A stretch of DNA of 64,000 nucleotides from Chloracidobacterium thermophilum B. Lineage in GTDB: Bacteria; Acidobacteriota; Blastocatellia; Chloracidobacteriales; Chloracidobacteriaceae. The position numbers were made by a program, and so were the translations under genes. Under the pieces are notes generated by a model, which worked only from the letters and a program-made list of their open reading frames with translations, searched no databases and was not told the DNA's origin. Shown here piece after piece: positions 43,601 to 52,132 of the stretch (position 1 is the stretch's first letter; every line of letters starts with the position of its first letter). The stretch covers positions 744,001 to 808,000 of the forward strand of contig NC_016025.1 in NCBI RefSeq assembly GCF_000226295.1, read 5' to 3'.

Positions 43601-44588
43601 CAACCCGGCTGCCGACACCTGGGCGGCCACCTCCGCCAACGGCGTACCGGCGGCGCGTTCCGGCCACACAGCCGTCTGGACGGGCCGCGAAATGATCGTC
43701 TGGGGTGACGCCGGCGCCACCGGCGGACGCTACAACCCGACGTTCGACTTCTGGCGGCCGGTCGAAACCGAGGGCGCGCCGGATTTGACCGCCAGCCACA
43801 CGGCGATCTGGGACGCCACCCGCCGGCAGATGGTCGTCTGGGGCGGACGTGGCAGCGGCGGTGTCTCCAATGCGCTGGGGGCTTACGGGGCCCGGGGTGA
43901 ACAGGGCGACACCGTGGGCATCTTCCGCCGGGGGCAGTTTTTCCTGCGCAACTCGAACACTTCGGGCAACGCCGACCTGGCTTTCGCGTTTGGTGCGGAC
44001 GGCGACGTGCCCCTGGCCGGCGACTGGAACGGCGACGGCATCACCACCGTCGGGGTCTTCCGCAACGGCACGTTCTTCCTGCGCAACAGCAACGACAGCG
44101 GCGTGGCCGACATTGCCTTTGCCTATGGCGGCGCGGAGGACATCCCGCTGGCCGGCGACTGGGACGGCAATGGCACGACGACCATTGGCGTCTATCGCCC
44201 GGCGACGCGGACGTTCTTCCTGCGCAACAGCAACACGGCCGGCAACCCGGACATCGTCGTGGTCTATGGCGAGGAAGGCGACCGCCCGATTGTCGGCGAC
44301 TGGGACGGCAACGGCACGACGACGGTTGGCGTGGTGCGCGGCAACACCTTCCTGCTGCGCAATGCCAACACGGGCGGCGATGCCGATCTGGTGTTCAACT
44401 TTGGCAACCCCGATGACAAGGTTGTGGTCGGGGACTTCGACGGCGATGGCGTGGATACGGTCGGCGTCTATCGCGTGCCGACGTTCTTCCTGCGCAACAC
44501 CAACCTGCCCGGCACGGCTGACTTCCTGCTGGTCTATGGCGCGGATGGCGACATACCGCTTGTCGGCAACTGGGACGGGCAGTTGTAG
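40659..44588 (+). CDS. Exported kelch-repeat and VCBS-repeat protein
   Basis: About 1309 residues, choosing the ATG at 40659 (AAGGA upstream; 40632 and 40647 are alternatives), which gives a signal peptide rich in Leu (LGLVLMLCLHPLLLSLPP). Residues about 60-330 form a charged helical domain (VRYRRAIEQVYWKRR ... QPEVLQELFAALDNDP) that I do not recognise. Then come about 13-14 kelch blades of the form HTAVWTGxEMIVWGG ... GGRYNPxTNTWTPT, followed by five VCBS/FG-GAP repeats (GDWNGDGITTVGVFR, FLRNSNT) of the same type as in the TIG proteins at 10-18 kb. Two consecutive beta-propellers are likely; surface or extracellular. Divergent from the RiPP operon. Confidence 0.8.
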   Translation: MSSRLLTRLGLVLMLCLHPLLLSLPPTLASSGTPRPLRPSQPPAHTRTAPTTLALPGAAQWRTLTLDERVRYRRAIEQVYWKRRRWEATTPKPAFDRLFSQPQLRALVEDELRQQHALDMLWHHAPTPAELHAEVSRMMRHSKQPEVLQELFAALDNDPIAIAECLARPVLVRQRLQADYARDRRFHGRLEAQVRQALEIAPAVETLSRLGAVCTEVEFIRRDRPEAFAVADLRRLPVSGADWEHEMARLAERFGSHPAKLAPGMVTPLCEDDERFFVQQLQAIEGGRVRLATAEWRKVDFDTWWAQVRANYSPVIPTVSGSFPELRLPVTAESALPKAIAGNDNRWAQDAGDGVPSARFRHTAVWTGVEMIVWGGFRGTFSGGSPLNTGGRYNPITDTWTPTRVAPSAIGATDAAPAPRVNHTAVWTGTRMIVWGGVSGTPVNSGALYDPVENKWTATRTDPSSSTANDGAPAARFSHVAVWLAQAGRMVVWGGNLNFVGSVPIPTNTGGVYNPETNAWSATATTGAPQARTDHVAVSTGTAMIVFGGVNADGGRLNSGGIYTPSNNTWTATSTTNAPGLFTPSAVWTGTELLVWGSVAGAPAPTVAGARYNPANNTWTAIATAGAPTPRVNQSTVWTGTEMIVWGGAALDVRFNDGGRYNPATNTWTPVTTVGAPSGRENHTAIWTDAYAEPNQNATKYMIVWGGQGGDATGGRYDPLTNTWLPTATTPVPIAREGHTAVNTGVEMIIWGGASAGVRTLTGGRYNLATAQWLPTSTQGAPGAAINLPPVGHTAVWTGSEMIIWGGQTNAGGRYNPVTNTWTPTSLTNAPSAREEHTAVWTGSEMIVWGGRFTNPSNNETNYFDNGGRYNPATDTWAATAADGRPGPRSRHTAVWTGSEMIVWGGVTFADNRFSELRTGGRYNPTTNTWTPTRTDPTSSGGTDGAPDARFDHTAIWTGDRMIVWGGATTAARAFNSGALYNPAADTWAATSANGVPAARSGHTAVWTGREMIVWGDAGATGGRYNPTFDFWRPVETEGAPDLTASHTAIWDATRRQMVVWGGRGSGGVSNALGAYGARGEQGDTVGIFRRGQFFLRNSNTSGNADLAFAFGADGDVPLAGDWNGDGITTVGVFRNGTFFLRNSNDSGVADIAFAYGGAEDIPLAGDWDGNGTTTIGVYRPATRTFFLRNSNTAGNPDIVVVYGEEGDRPIVGDWDGNGTTTVGVVRGNTFLLRNANTGGDADLVFNFGNPDDKVVVGDFDGDGVDTVGVYRVPTFFLRNTNLPGTADFLLVYGADGDIPLVGNWDGQL

Positions 44589-44646
44589 CGCAAGAACCTC
44601 CCGACGCCCTGCCCGTCAACCAGGACAAGAGCGCACCCGAAAAAAT

Positions 44647-44683
44647 CCCTGTGACAACCGAAGCCGTGGCTCCTCACAGGGAA
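44647..44683. terminator. Perfect 9-bp hairpin flanked by an A6 tract
   Basis: TCCCTGTGA (44647-44655) and TCACAGGGA (44675-44683) enclose a 19-base loop 58 bases after the kelch stop. Six A residues precede it, so on the minus strand it looks like an intrinsic terminator, although no minus-strand gene reads into it. On the plus strand it lacks a T-run. Confidence 0.5.
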
Positions 44684-44869
44684 ATGTGCCGCCCACGATA
44701 ATCTAACCGGAAGGTTCTGTTGGGTTTGTATGCACCTGGGACTGCGCCCGGTCTGGCCGTCGTCGGTTGTCTCGCCTCTGGCGCGCGGCTTAAGATGAAC
44801 ACGCCGCCGGATGAAAACGCCATCCCAGAAGGCGGCAGAGACTTTTCAAAACCTTTCCAAACACGGCTT

Positions 44870-45310
44870 ATGTTGAACGCACCCTGCTTTCACCTGGCAT
44901 TCCCTGTGACCGACCTTGAGGCGACCCGCCGTTTTTATGTTGACGGACTTGGCTGCACTCCGGGCCGAACCTCAGAGCGGGCGCTGATTCTCAACTTCTT
45001 TGGGCACCAGCTTGTCGCCCATCTTGTTTATGAGCCACCGCCGCCACAGACCGGCATCTACCCGCGTCACTTCGGCATGGTGTTTCCGACGGAAACGGCC
45101 TGGGCTGAAGTTGCAGCACGGGCAAAAGCGCAGGGGCTACGCTTCCGTCACCCACCACGAGTCCGCTTTCCCGGCGAACCGACCGAACACCGGACATTCT
45201 TTCTGGAAGACCCGTCGGGCAACCTGCTGGAGTTCAAGCATTACACCAACCCTGAAGCCGTCTTTGGCTGCGCCGAACTCCCTGAAGTTGGCGATGACAC
45301 CGACCGATGA
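44870..45310 (+). CDS. VOC (glyoxalase/dioxygenase fold) family protein
   Basis: About 146 residues starting at the ATG at 44870, chosen by alignment with the VOC gene at 30051-30545 ([23 protein letters not shown]); in-frame starts at 44795 and upstream exist. Motifs: [38 protein letters not shown] and FLEDPSGNLLEFKHY, giving potential metal ligands His, His and Glu. Its stop overlaps the start of the S9 peptidase gene (ATGA). Substrate unknown. Confidence 0.8.
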   Translation: MLNAPCFHLAFPVTDLEATRRFYVDGLGCTPGRTSERALILNFFGHQLVAHLVYEPPPPQTGIYPRHFGMVFPTETAWAEVAARAKAQGLRFRHPPRVRFPGEPTEHRTFFLEDPSGNLLEFKHYTNPEAVFGCAELPEVGDDTDR

Positions 45311-47826
45311 GTGTGGCTATGCCTTCCTACCATCAACCGCTTCCCTGTCGTAAGTGGGCCGCTGTGCTCTGCCTGCTTGGTTGGCTGAGCAGCATTTTCC
45401 TGCTTCCAGCACCCGCCCAAATCCCCTATCGCACCCCCCCAAAAGCCATCGCCGACCTGGTGGATGCCCCCCTGCCACCGGTGGCTCTGCTGAGTCCGCA
45501 ACGGAACTGGCTGCTGCTGGCCGACCGTCCCACCCTGCCGCCCATTGCCGAAGTCGCCCAGCCCGAACTCCGCCTGGGCGGTATCCGCTTCAACCCAAAG
45601 ACCAACGGCCCCAGCCAACCGTCCTACCTGACCGGACTCACCCTGGTGCGCCTGACGGACGGGACGAAACGCCCTGTGACCGGACTTCCCAACCCGGCGC
45701 GCCTGAGCGACCTCAGTTGGTCGCCGGACGAACGCTTCCTGGCGTTGACCCACACCACGACTGATCGTGTCGAACTGTGGCTGCTCGATGTCGAACAGGC
45801 CGCCGTGCGCCGGCTGGGTGATTTCCAGCTCAACGCCATCGCTGGACGCCCCTTCCAGTGGCTTCCCAACAGCCAGGCGCTGCTGTGCCGAACCGTACCG
45901 GCCAAGCGCGGTGCACCGCCATCACCGCCAGCCGCGCCGGACGGACCCATCGTGCAGGAAAACCGCGGACGGGTCACGGCCGCCCGTACCTTCCAGGACC
46001 TGCTGCGCAATCCCTACGACGAAACGCTGTTTGACTACTATCTTACGTCCCAGCTCGTCCGGGTTGACCTGAACGGCCGTACCAAACCCATCGGCACCCC
46101 GGCCATTTTCCAGAGTGCTGTGCCCTCACCCAACGGGCAGTATTTCCTGGTGCAGATACTGCATCGCCCCTATTCCTACACCCTGCCGGCAAGCTATTTC
46201 CCCAACCGGATTCAGGTCTGGGACGAAAACGGGAACGTTGTCCGCGAAGTTGCCGACCTGCCGCTGCGGGATGACATCCCGACGAGCTTTGACGCCGTTG
46301 CCAAAGGCCCCCGCAACGTACAGTGGCGCAGCGATGCCCCGGCCACGCTCGTCTGGGTGGAAGCTCAGGATGAGGGCAACCCGGCCGTCAAAGCCGACAT
46401 TCGGGACCGTCTCTTCTTCCTGTCCGCGCCGTTTGCCGGCACCCCCACACCCAGCCTTGGCTTTGCCTACCGTTTTCTGGCCGTCCAGTGGCACAGCGGA
46501 CAGTTGGCCATTGCCTACGAAGGCTGGCGCAAAACGCGCCTGCGCCGTACCTGGCGATTCCAACCGGATGCCCCCGACGCGGCACCAACGCTTGTGTTTG
46601 AACGTTCAACCGAAGACCGCTATGCCGACCCCGGCAACTTTCTCACCACCACAGCCCCTGATGGCACACCCCGCCTGCTTTCGCCTGATGGCGGCAGGAC
46701 GCTCTACCTGACCGGCGAAGGCGCTTCGCCGGAAGGCGACCGCCCGTTTCTGGATCGCTTCGAGGTAGCCACGGGCCAGACAACACGGCTGTGGCGGTCA
46801 GAACCGCCCTACTATGAAAACCCCGTAGCCCTGCTTGACCCCGCAGCCACGCGCGTTCTGCTCACGCGCGAGTCGCCAACCGCGCCGCCCAACTACTTCA
46901 TCCGGGACATGGAGACAGGCCGGATGACGGCGCTCACGGACTTCCCCCACCCGACGCCCCAGCTCATCGGCATCCAGAAAGAGCAAATCCGCTACAAACG
47001 GGCCGACGGCGTTGATCTGACGGCAACGCTCTACCTGCCGCCCGGCTATGACCCCCAACGCGACGGCCCCCTGCCGCTGATGATGTGGGCCTACCCACAG
47101 GAATTCGTCAGCGCCACGGCCGCCAGTCAGGTACAGGGGTCGCCCTACCGGTTCGTCCGTGTCAGCTACTGGGGGCCACTTTTCCTGCTGACGCAGGGGT
47201 ATGCCGTCCTCGATGACCCCTCCTTCCCTATCGTGGGCGAAGGCGGCCGCGAACCGAATGACACCTACATCGAGCAGCTCGTAGCCTCGGCCAAGGCGGC
47301 CATTGATGAATGTGTCCGGCGCGGTGTCGCCGACCCCAACCGCGTCGCCATCGGTGGCCACTCCTACGGGGCGTTCATGACGGCCAACCTGCTGGCCCAC
47401 TCGCGGCTGTTCCGCGCCGGGATTGCCCGCAGCGGCGCTTACAACCGGACGCTCACCCCCTTTGGCTTTCAGGCCGAAGAGCGTACCTACTGGCAGGCCC
47501 GCGAGGTGTATCACCGCATGTCGCCGTTCAACTACGCCGACCAGATACGCGACCCGCTGCTGCTGATTCACGGCGAAGCCGACGACAACTCCGGCACCTT
47601 CCCCATCCAGAGCGAACGGCTGTTTCAGGCCATCAAGGGCCTTGGCGGGACAGTACGGCTGGTGATGCTGCCTCACGAACGCCATGGCTACCGGGCGCGC
47701 GAATCCATCCTGCACATGCTCTGGGAGATGCACACCTGGCTGGAAGAGCACGTCAAGGCGGCCAAACCGCTGGAAGCCGAAACAAAACCGGCCGGGACCC
47801 GTTCCGGCCAGCCGGAACAGCGCTGA
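45307..47826 (+). CDS. Exported S9-family prolyl oligopeptidase-like peptidase
   Basis: An 839-residue enzyme with a signal peptide (WAAVLCLLGWLSSIFLLPAPA), an N-terminal beta-propeller (about 60-570) and a C-terminal alpha/beta-hydrolase domain. The catalytic triad can be placed as Ser in GGHSYGAFM, Asp in HGEADDNSGT and His in ERHGYRA. The propeller and the FPIVGEGGREPNDTY segment resemble the glutamyl endopeptidase/dipeptidyl peptidase group (S9) found in acidobacteria. Likely degrades peptides outside the cytoplasm. Coupled to the VOC gene upstream; followed 10 bases later by an alpha/beta hydrolase. Confidence 0.88.
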   Translation: MSVAMPSYHQPLPCRKWAAVLCLLGWLSSIFLLPAPAQIPYRTPPKAIADLVDAPLPPVALLSPQRNWLLLADRPTLPPIAEVAQPELRLGGIRFNPKTNGPSQPSYLTGLTLVRLTDGTKRPVTGLPNPARLSDLSWSPDERFLALTHTTTDRVELWLLDVEQAAVRRLGDFQLNAIAGRPFQWLPNSQALLCRTVPAKRGAPPSPPAAPDGPIVQENRGRVTAARTFQDLLRNPYDETLFDYYLTSQLVRVDLNGRTKPIGTPAIFQSAVPSPNGQYFLVQILHRPYSYTLPASYFPNRIQVWDENGNVVREVADLPLRDDIPTSFDAVAKGPRNVQWRSDAPATLVWVEAQDEGNPAVKADIRDRLFFLSAPFAGTPTPSLGFAYRFLAVQWHSGQLAIAYEGWRKTRLRRTWRFQPDAPDAAPTLVFERSTEDRYADPGNFLTTTAPDGTPRLLSPDGGRTLYLTGEGASPEGDRPFLDRFEVATGQTTRLWRSEPPYYENPVALLDPAATRVLLTRESPTAPPNYFIRDMETGRMTALTDFPHPTPQLIGIQKEQIRYKRADGVDLTATLYLPPGYDPQRDGPLPLMMWAYPQEFVSATAASQVQGSPYRFVRVSYWGPLFLLTQGYAVLDDPSFPIVGEGGREPNDTYIEQLVASAKAAIDECVRRGVADPNRVAIGGHSYGAFMTANLLAHSRLFRAGIARSGAYNRTLTPFGFQAEERTYWQAREVYHRMSPFNYADQIRDPLLLIHGEADDNSGTFPIQSERLFQAIKGLGGTVRLVMLPHERHGYRARESILHMLWEMHTWLEEHVKAAKPLEAETKPAGTRSGQPEQR

Positions 47827-47836
47827 CGCAACATCC

Positions 47837-48712
47837 ATGGAACAACCTTTGAACCCATCGTCACACTACTTCCACTCGCACCGGCTCAAGCTGCACTACT
47901 GGGACTACGGCGGGCCCGACGACCGCCTGCCGCTCATTCTCGTCCACGGCACGCAGGATCACGCGCGAAGCTGGGATGACTTTGCGCGGGAGTTCCGCCG
48001 CGAGTACCACGTTTATGCCCTTGACCTGCGCGGCCATGGCGACAGCGCGTGGGTGGAAGGTGCGATGTACGCTTTCCCGGAGTTCATGCTCGACCTGGTG
48101 GCCTTCGGCGGTGTCGTGCAGCGGTTTCCGGCGGCCATCGTCGGGCACTCGCTGGGCGGCATTGTGGCCATGCACTACGCCGGCGCGTTTCCCGAACGGG
48201 TCTCGGCCGTCGTCAACATCGAAGGCTGGGGCCCGCCCCCGGCGACAAGGACGAAGACCTACACGGAACGGCTGCGCACCTGGGCAGAACGGGTGCTGGC
48301 CGCCGAAAGCCGGACGCCGCGCCGCTATGCCTCCATCGAGGAAGCCACGGCCCGGATGAAGGAAGCCAATCCGCATCTTTCCGATGCCATGGCCGCGCAC
48401 CTGACGCGCTACGGCACGAACCGTACGGCCGACGGCAGCCTCATCTGGAAGTTCGATCCCTACCTGCGCAACCTGCCGCCGCTGGGACTGCCGACCGAAC
48501 TGGCCAGGGAACTCTTTGCGGCCGTGCAATGCCCGGTACTGTGCATCCGGGGCGCGAAAAGCTGGGCGGCCAACCTTGCGCAGAGTCCGCAGCTTCAGAT
48601 GATCGAGCGGATGCAGTACGTCGAAATTCCCGACGCCGGCCACTGGGTTCACCACGACCAGTTTGAAGCCGTCGTGGACGCAACGCGCCGCTTTCTGGCC
48701 GATGTTGCGTAG
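47837..48712 (+). CDS. Alpha/beta-fold hydrolase
   Basis: A 291-residue cytosolic hydrolase starting at MEQPLNPSSHYFHSHRLKLHY. The oxyanion region is HGTQDHARSWDDFA, the nucleophile elbow is VGHSLGGI (Ser about residue 108), and the catalytic His lies in DAGHWVHHDQ. The acidic residue of the triad is not certain (CIRGAKSW sits where the Asp is usual). The length and LRGHGDSAW motif fit the esterase/epoxide-hydrolase-like group. It lies 10 bases after the S9 peptidase gene and is probably in the same transcript. Substrate unknown. Confidence 0.82.
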   Translation: MEQPLNPSSHYFHSHRLKLHYWDYGGPDDRLPLILVHGTQDHARSWDDFAREFRREYHVYALDLRGHGDSAWVEGAMYAFPEFMLDLVAFGGVVQRFPAAIVGHSLGGIVAMHYAGAFPERVSAVVNIEGWGPPPATRTKTYTERLRTWAERVLAAESRTPRRYASIEEATARMKEANPHLSDAMAAHLTRYGTNRTADGSLIWKFDPYLRNLPPLGLPTELARELFAAVQCPVLCIRGAKSWAANLAQSPQLQMIERMQYVEIPDAGHWVHHDQFEAVVDATRRFLADVA

Positions 48713-48733
48713 GCCGGGCGCGCCCTTCCTGCG

Positions 48734-50062
48734 TCAGGAAACCAGCTTTGTCAGGCGGTTGAGCGTGTCCTGGAAATCGGCTTTCTCGCTCGTGGGCTGG
48801 CGCAAAAACTGGTTGACGGCGTCAATTTTGGAAATGGCGTAGTCGGTGCGCTTGTCCTTGCCGCTTTTGTAGGCCCCGATAAGAATGAGGTCCTTCTGCG
48901 ACTCGTAGGCGTCGAGGATGTCGCGCAGTTTCATGGCCTTGGCGATGTGGTCCTTGTCGGCCACGGCCGTCATGACGCGCGACACCGAGTGCCGTACATC
49001 AATCGCCGGATAATGCCCGGCCGCCGCCAGCGCCCGCGAGAGAATGATATGCCCGTCGAGAATCGAGCGGGTTTCGTCGGCAATGGGTTCCGTCATGTCA
49101 TCGCCTTCGACCAGAACGGTGTAAAACGCCGTGATCGAGCCGCGCTGGGAATTGCCCGTCCGTTCGAGCAGCTTGGGCAACTCGCTGAACACCGAAGGCG
49201 GAAAACCGGCGCGCGCCGGCGGCTCCCCCGTGGCGAGACCGACTTCGCGCAGCGCGCGCGCAAAGCGCGTCACGGAATCCATCATCAGCAGCACCTTTTT
49301 GCCCTGGTCGCGGAAGTATTCGGCAATGGCCGTGGCCACGTGCGCGGCCTTGAGGCGCACCAGCGATGGCTCGTTTGAAGTGGCAACCACGATGACCGAG
49401 CGTTTGAGACCTTCCGGGCCAAGGTCGTGTTCAAGGAAGTCGCGCACTTCACGACCACGTTCGCCGATGAGCGCGATGACGTTGACTTCGGCTTCGGTAT
49501 TGCGCGCCAGCATGCCGAGCAGGGTGGATTTCCCCACACCAGCCGCCGCAAAGACGCCGACGCGCTGCCCTTCGCCAACCGTCAGGGTAGCATCTATGGC
49601 GCGGACGCCAGTCATAAACCGCCTGGTCACGCGCTGGCGCTTCATCGGGTCCGGCGGGCGTGCCGTGACGGACACCTCCACGGCATTCGGAATCGGCCCC
49701 TTGCCATCCATCGGCTCGCCCAGGCCGTCGAGCACCCGCCCCAGCAGCGCATCACCCACCCGGACCTTGAGCGAGCCACCGGTTGAAATGACTTCCGCCC
49801 CCATGGCGACATCCTGCAACTCGCCCAAGGGCATGAGAATGATCTCTGACCCCCGGAATCCGACGACCTCGGCCTTGAGGTCCTGCGCCCGGTGCGGCGA
49901 CCGAATCAGGCACAGCTCTTCAATGCGGGCACCCGGTACGGAAGCCCGTACCAGCAGGCCGACCAGTTCCGTCACGCGCCCCCGGACTTCCACCGACGGC
50001 AGCCAGTCAAGCGCCCGGACGTAGGGCGACAGGTCAAGTTTCGGTACTGCCAGGGTCTCCAT
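48734..50062 (-). CDS. FliI/SctN-type secretion ATPase, isolated copy
   Basis: A 442-residue F1-like ATPase. Walker A is [18 protein letters not shown], followed by [19 protein letters not shown], Walker [21 protein letters not shown] and [23 protein letters not shown], all diagnostic of flagellar FliI or type III secretion SctN ATPases rather than ATP-synthase beta or Rho. The start is the ATG at 50062 with GGAAAGG upstream. No flagellar or type III genes (fliH, fliJ, flhA, sct) flank it: neighbours are a hydrolase and a peptide transporter. Either the remaining apparatus is elsewhere in the genome or this ATPase has another job. Confidence 0.88.
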   Translation of the reverse strand: METLAVPKLDLSPYVRALDWLPSVEVRGRVTELVGLLVRASVPGARIEELCLIRSPHRAQDLKAEVVGFRGSEIILMPLGELQDVAMGAEVISTGGSLKVRVGDALLGRVLDGLGEPMDGKGPIPNAVEVSVTARPPDPMKRQRVTRRFMTGVRAIDATLTVGEGQRVGVFAAAGVGKSTLLGMLARNTEAEVNVIALIGERGREVRDFLEHDLGPEGLKRSVIVVATSNEPSLVRLKAAHVATAIAEYFRDQGKKVLLMMDSVTRFARALREVGLATGEPPARAGFPPSVFSELPKLLERTGNSQRGSITAFYTVLVEGDDMTEPIADETRSILDGHIILSRALAAAGHYPAIDVRHSVSRVMTAVADKDHIAKAMKLRDILDAYESQKDLILIGAYKSGKDKRTDYAISKIDAVNQFLRQPTSEKADFQDTLNRLTKLVS

Positions 50063-50285
50063 GGCCTTTCCACAGCCTCCAGCTTCGGCAGAAATGTTTC
50101 GGCAGAAATGTTGAAGCGATGATAGCGGCCGGCAGCTTTCTGTCATACCTGGACAGACCGGCCCGGGCAGACCGGCCCGGCGGCCAAAGTTTTCGCGCCA
50201 TGCATTTCATCCGTGTACGAACGACGTGAATGCGTTATTGTGCGCAGCCAAATTCATTTCGATTCCCGTCAAGGAAGCTCACACC

Positions 50286-51836
50286 ATGTCGGCTGCCATT
50301 GCAGAGACGCCGGAAGGCGTCATGTCAGGAAAGCAGTTTTTCGGCCATCCCATCGGCCTGATGACGCTGTTTTTTACGGAACTGTGGGAGCGTTTCAGCT
50401 ACTACGGCATGCGGGCGCTCCTCGTTTTGTACATGACGGCCAGCCACGAAAACGGCGGGCTGGGCTATTCCAACGCGCAGGCGGCGCTGGTCTATGGCAC
50501 GTACACCTCCGCCGTCTATCTGCTGGCTATGCCCGGCGGTTGGGCGGCTGACCGGCTGCTGGGTCTGAAATACGCCGTTTTCATTGGCGGCATCATCATT
50601 GCCGCCGGTCACTTTTCCATGGCTTTTGAGTCGGAAGTGGCCTTTTACACCGGTCTCGTGCTGATTGTGCTCGGCACGGGTCTTCTGAAGCCCAACATCA
50701 GCGCCATTGTCGGACGGCTCTATCGGCCGGAAGACCAGCGCCGGGATGCCGGTTTCTCGATTTTTTACATGGGCATCAACATCGGAGCCTTTCTCGCGCC
50801 GCTGGCCTGCGGCTTTCTGGCCCAATCCGACACGTGGAAACACACCATTGCCGGCTGGGGCTTTCAGCCGAGTTCAAGCTGGCACTGGGGCTTTGCCGCC
50901 GCCGGCATCGGGATGACGCTGGGACTGGTGCAGTACATTGTCGGCTTCAAGTACCTGGAAGGCGTCGGCGAACGTCCGGTGCGCGAAGATGGCAACACAA
51001 CGCCGGTCTGGGAGGGGCTGGCGTCATACCTGGCCGTGGCCTTTGCCCTGTTTGCCGTCGTCGCGGGCCTTCAGCAACTCCACGGGCTGGTTGTGGGCCG
51101 TCTGGGCAATGCGGCCGGCTATGCCTACATTGCGCTGGTTTTTGCCGGCATCATTGCCCTGGTCTGGTTTTCCTTCCTCCGTACCCTGGCGGAAGACGAA
51201 CTCAAACGGATGCTGGCCATTGTGTATTTCTTCCTGGCCTCGATTGTGTTCTGGGCGCTTTTCGAGCAGGCCGGATCGAGCCTCAACCTCTATGCCGACC
51301 GGCTGACGGACTGCCGCATCTTCGGTTTTGCGTTTCCTTCGAGTTACTTCCAGTCGCTCAACCCCATCCTCATTATCTTCCTGGCGCCGGTCTTCGCCTG
51401 GCTCTGGGTGCAGTGGGGCGACCGGCAGCCGTCCAGCCCGGCCAAGTTTTCCGTCGGCATCCTGCTGGTCGGCGTCGGCTTCGTTGTAGCCGCCGTGGGC
51501 GTGGCCTTTCTCAACGGCGGCAAGCTGAGTCCGTGGTGGCTGGTGGCGGTCTATCTCATCCACACGGTGGGCGAACTGTGCCTGAGTCCGGTGGGCCTGA
51601 GTACGATGACCAAGCTGGCCCCGGAACGGCTGAGCGGGTTGGTGATGGGGATATGGTTTCTGGGTCCGACCTTCGGCAACTACATTGGTGGTCTCATTGC
51701 CGGTCACTTCGACGAAACCCGCCCGGAAAGCGTCGGTTCGCTGTTTTACCAGGTGGCGGCGACCGGGATCGTGGTTTCCGTGGTGGCGTTTGCCCTCACA
51801 CCGTTCATCCGCCGCCTTATGGGTAACGTGCGCTAG
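50286..51836 (+). CDS. POT/PTR-family proton-dependent peptide transporter
   Basis: A 516-residue major-facilitator protein with about twelve to fourteen helices. The family signature ELWERFSYYGMRALLVLY (ExxERFxYY, proton coupling) is at about residues 33-50, and GTGLLKPNISAIVGRLY follows as the second PTR2 motif, with FSIFYMGINIGAFLAPLACGFL. The start at 50286 is backed by AAGGAAG; an ATG-containing extension to 50226 is less likely. It would import di- and tripeptides, fitting an organism with several exported peptidases nearby (S9, C25). Confidence 0.9.
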   Translation: MSAAIAETPEGVMSGKQFFGHPIGLMTLFFTELWERFSYYGMRALLVLYMTASHENGGLGYSNAQAALVYGTYTSAVYLLAMPGGWAADRLLGLKYAVFIGGIIIAAGHFSMAFESEVAFYTGLVLIVLGTGLLKPNISAIVGRLYRPEDQRRDAGFSIFYMGINIGAFLAPLACGFLAQSDTWKHTIAGWGFQPSSSWHWGFAAAGIGMTLGLVQYIVGFKYLEGVGERPVREDGNTTPVWEGLASYLAVAFALFAVVAGLQQLHGLVVGRLGNAAGYAYIALVFAGIIALVWFSFLRTLAEDELKRMLAIVYFFLASIVFWALFEQAGSSLNLYADRLTDCRIFGFAFPSSYFQSLNPILIIFLAPVFAWLWVQWGDRQPSSPAKFSVGILLVGVGFVVAAVGVAFLNGGKLSPWWLVAVYLIHTVGELCLSPVGLSTMTKLAPERLSGLVMGIWFLGPTFGNYIGGLIAGHFDETRPESVGSLFYQVAATGIVVSVVAFALTPFIRRLMGNVR

Positions 51837-51847
51837 ATTGACATACT

Positions 51848-51867
51848 CCCCTGCCTAAAGGCAGGGG
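51848..51867. repeat. Right-end hairpin of the IS element
   Basis: CCCCTGCC and GGCAGGGG enclose TAAA, 12 bases after the stop of the peptide transporter gene. It may also serve as a terminator for that gene. In related elements this end is part of the TnpB guide (omega) RNA. Confidence 0.75.
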
Positions 51868-51991
51868 ATTCTTGTTCTTGGTTCTGCGAGCGCACTTACT
51901 TCATCAGGTTGCCCCTCTAAAGCAGCAGTGCATCTCTCCCCAAGCGTTCCCTCTTTCGAGGCAGTTCCCTTTTGCCCAAAGGTACTGTAGT

Positions 51992-52106
51992 GGCGAGTAG
52001 CAAATAGCGAACAGGGAGCGAGTAGCGAGCAGCGAGTAGCGAGTAGCGAATTACCTTCCGAACCACTCGCCACTCGCCTCTGAACCACTCGCCACTCGCC
52101 ACTCGC
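51992..52106. repeat. Facing heptad repeats inside the IS element
   Basis: The left half (51992-52050) consists of degenerate GCGAGTA heptads; the right half (52061-52106) consists of CACTCGC heptads, which are close to the reverse complement. Together they could form an imperfect stem of several turns. They sit exactly where the last part of tnpB should be, just past its premature stop. Confidence 0.8.
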
Positions 52107-52132
52107 TTCCTTATTGAGGACAACTATGGGTT

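Noticed and set aside
48734-50062. ATP synthase beta subunit or Rho
   Set aside because: [23 protein letters not shown] and the [10 protein letters not shown] form of the P-loop fit FliI/SctN; no other ATP synthase genes are adjacent.
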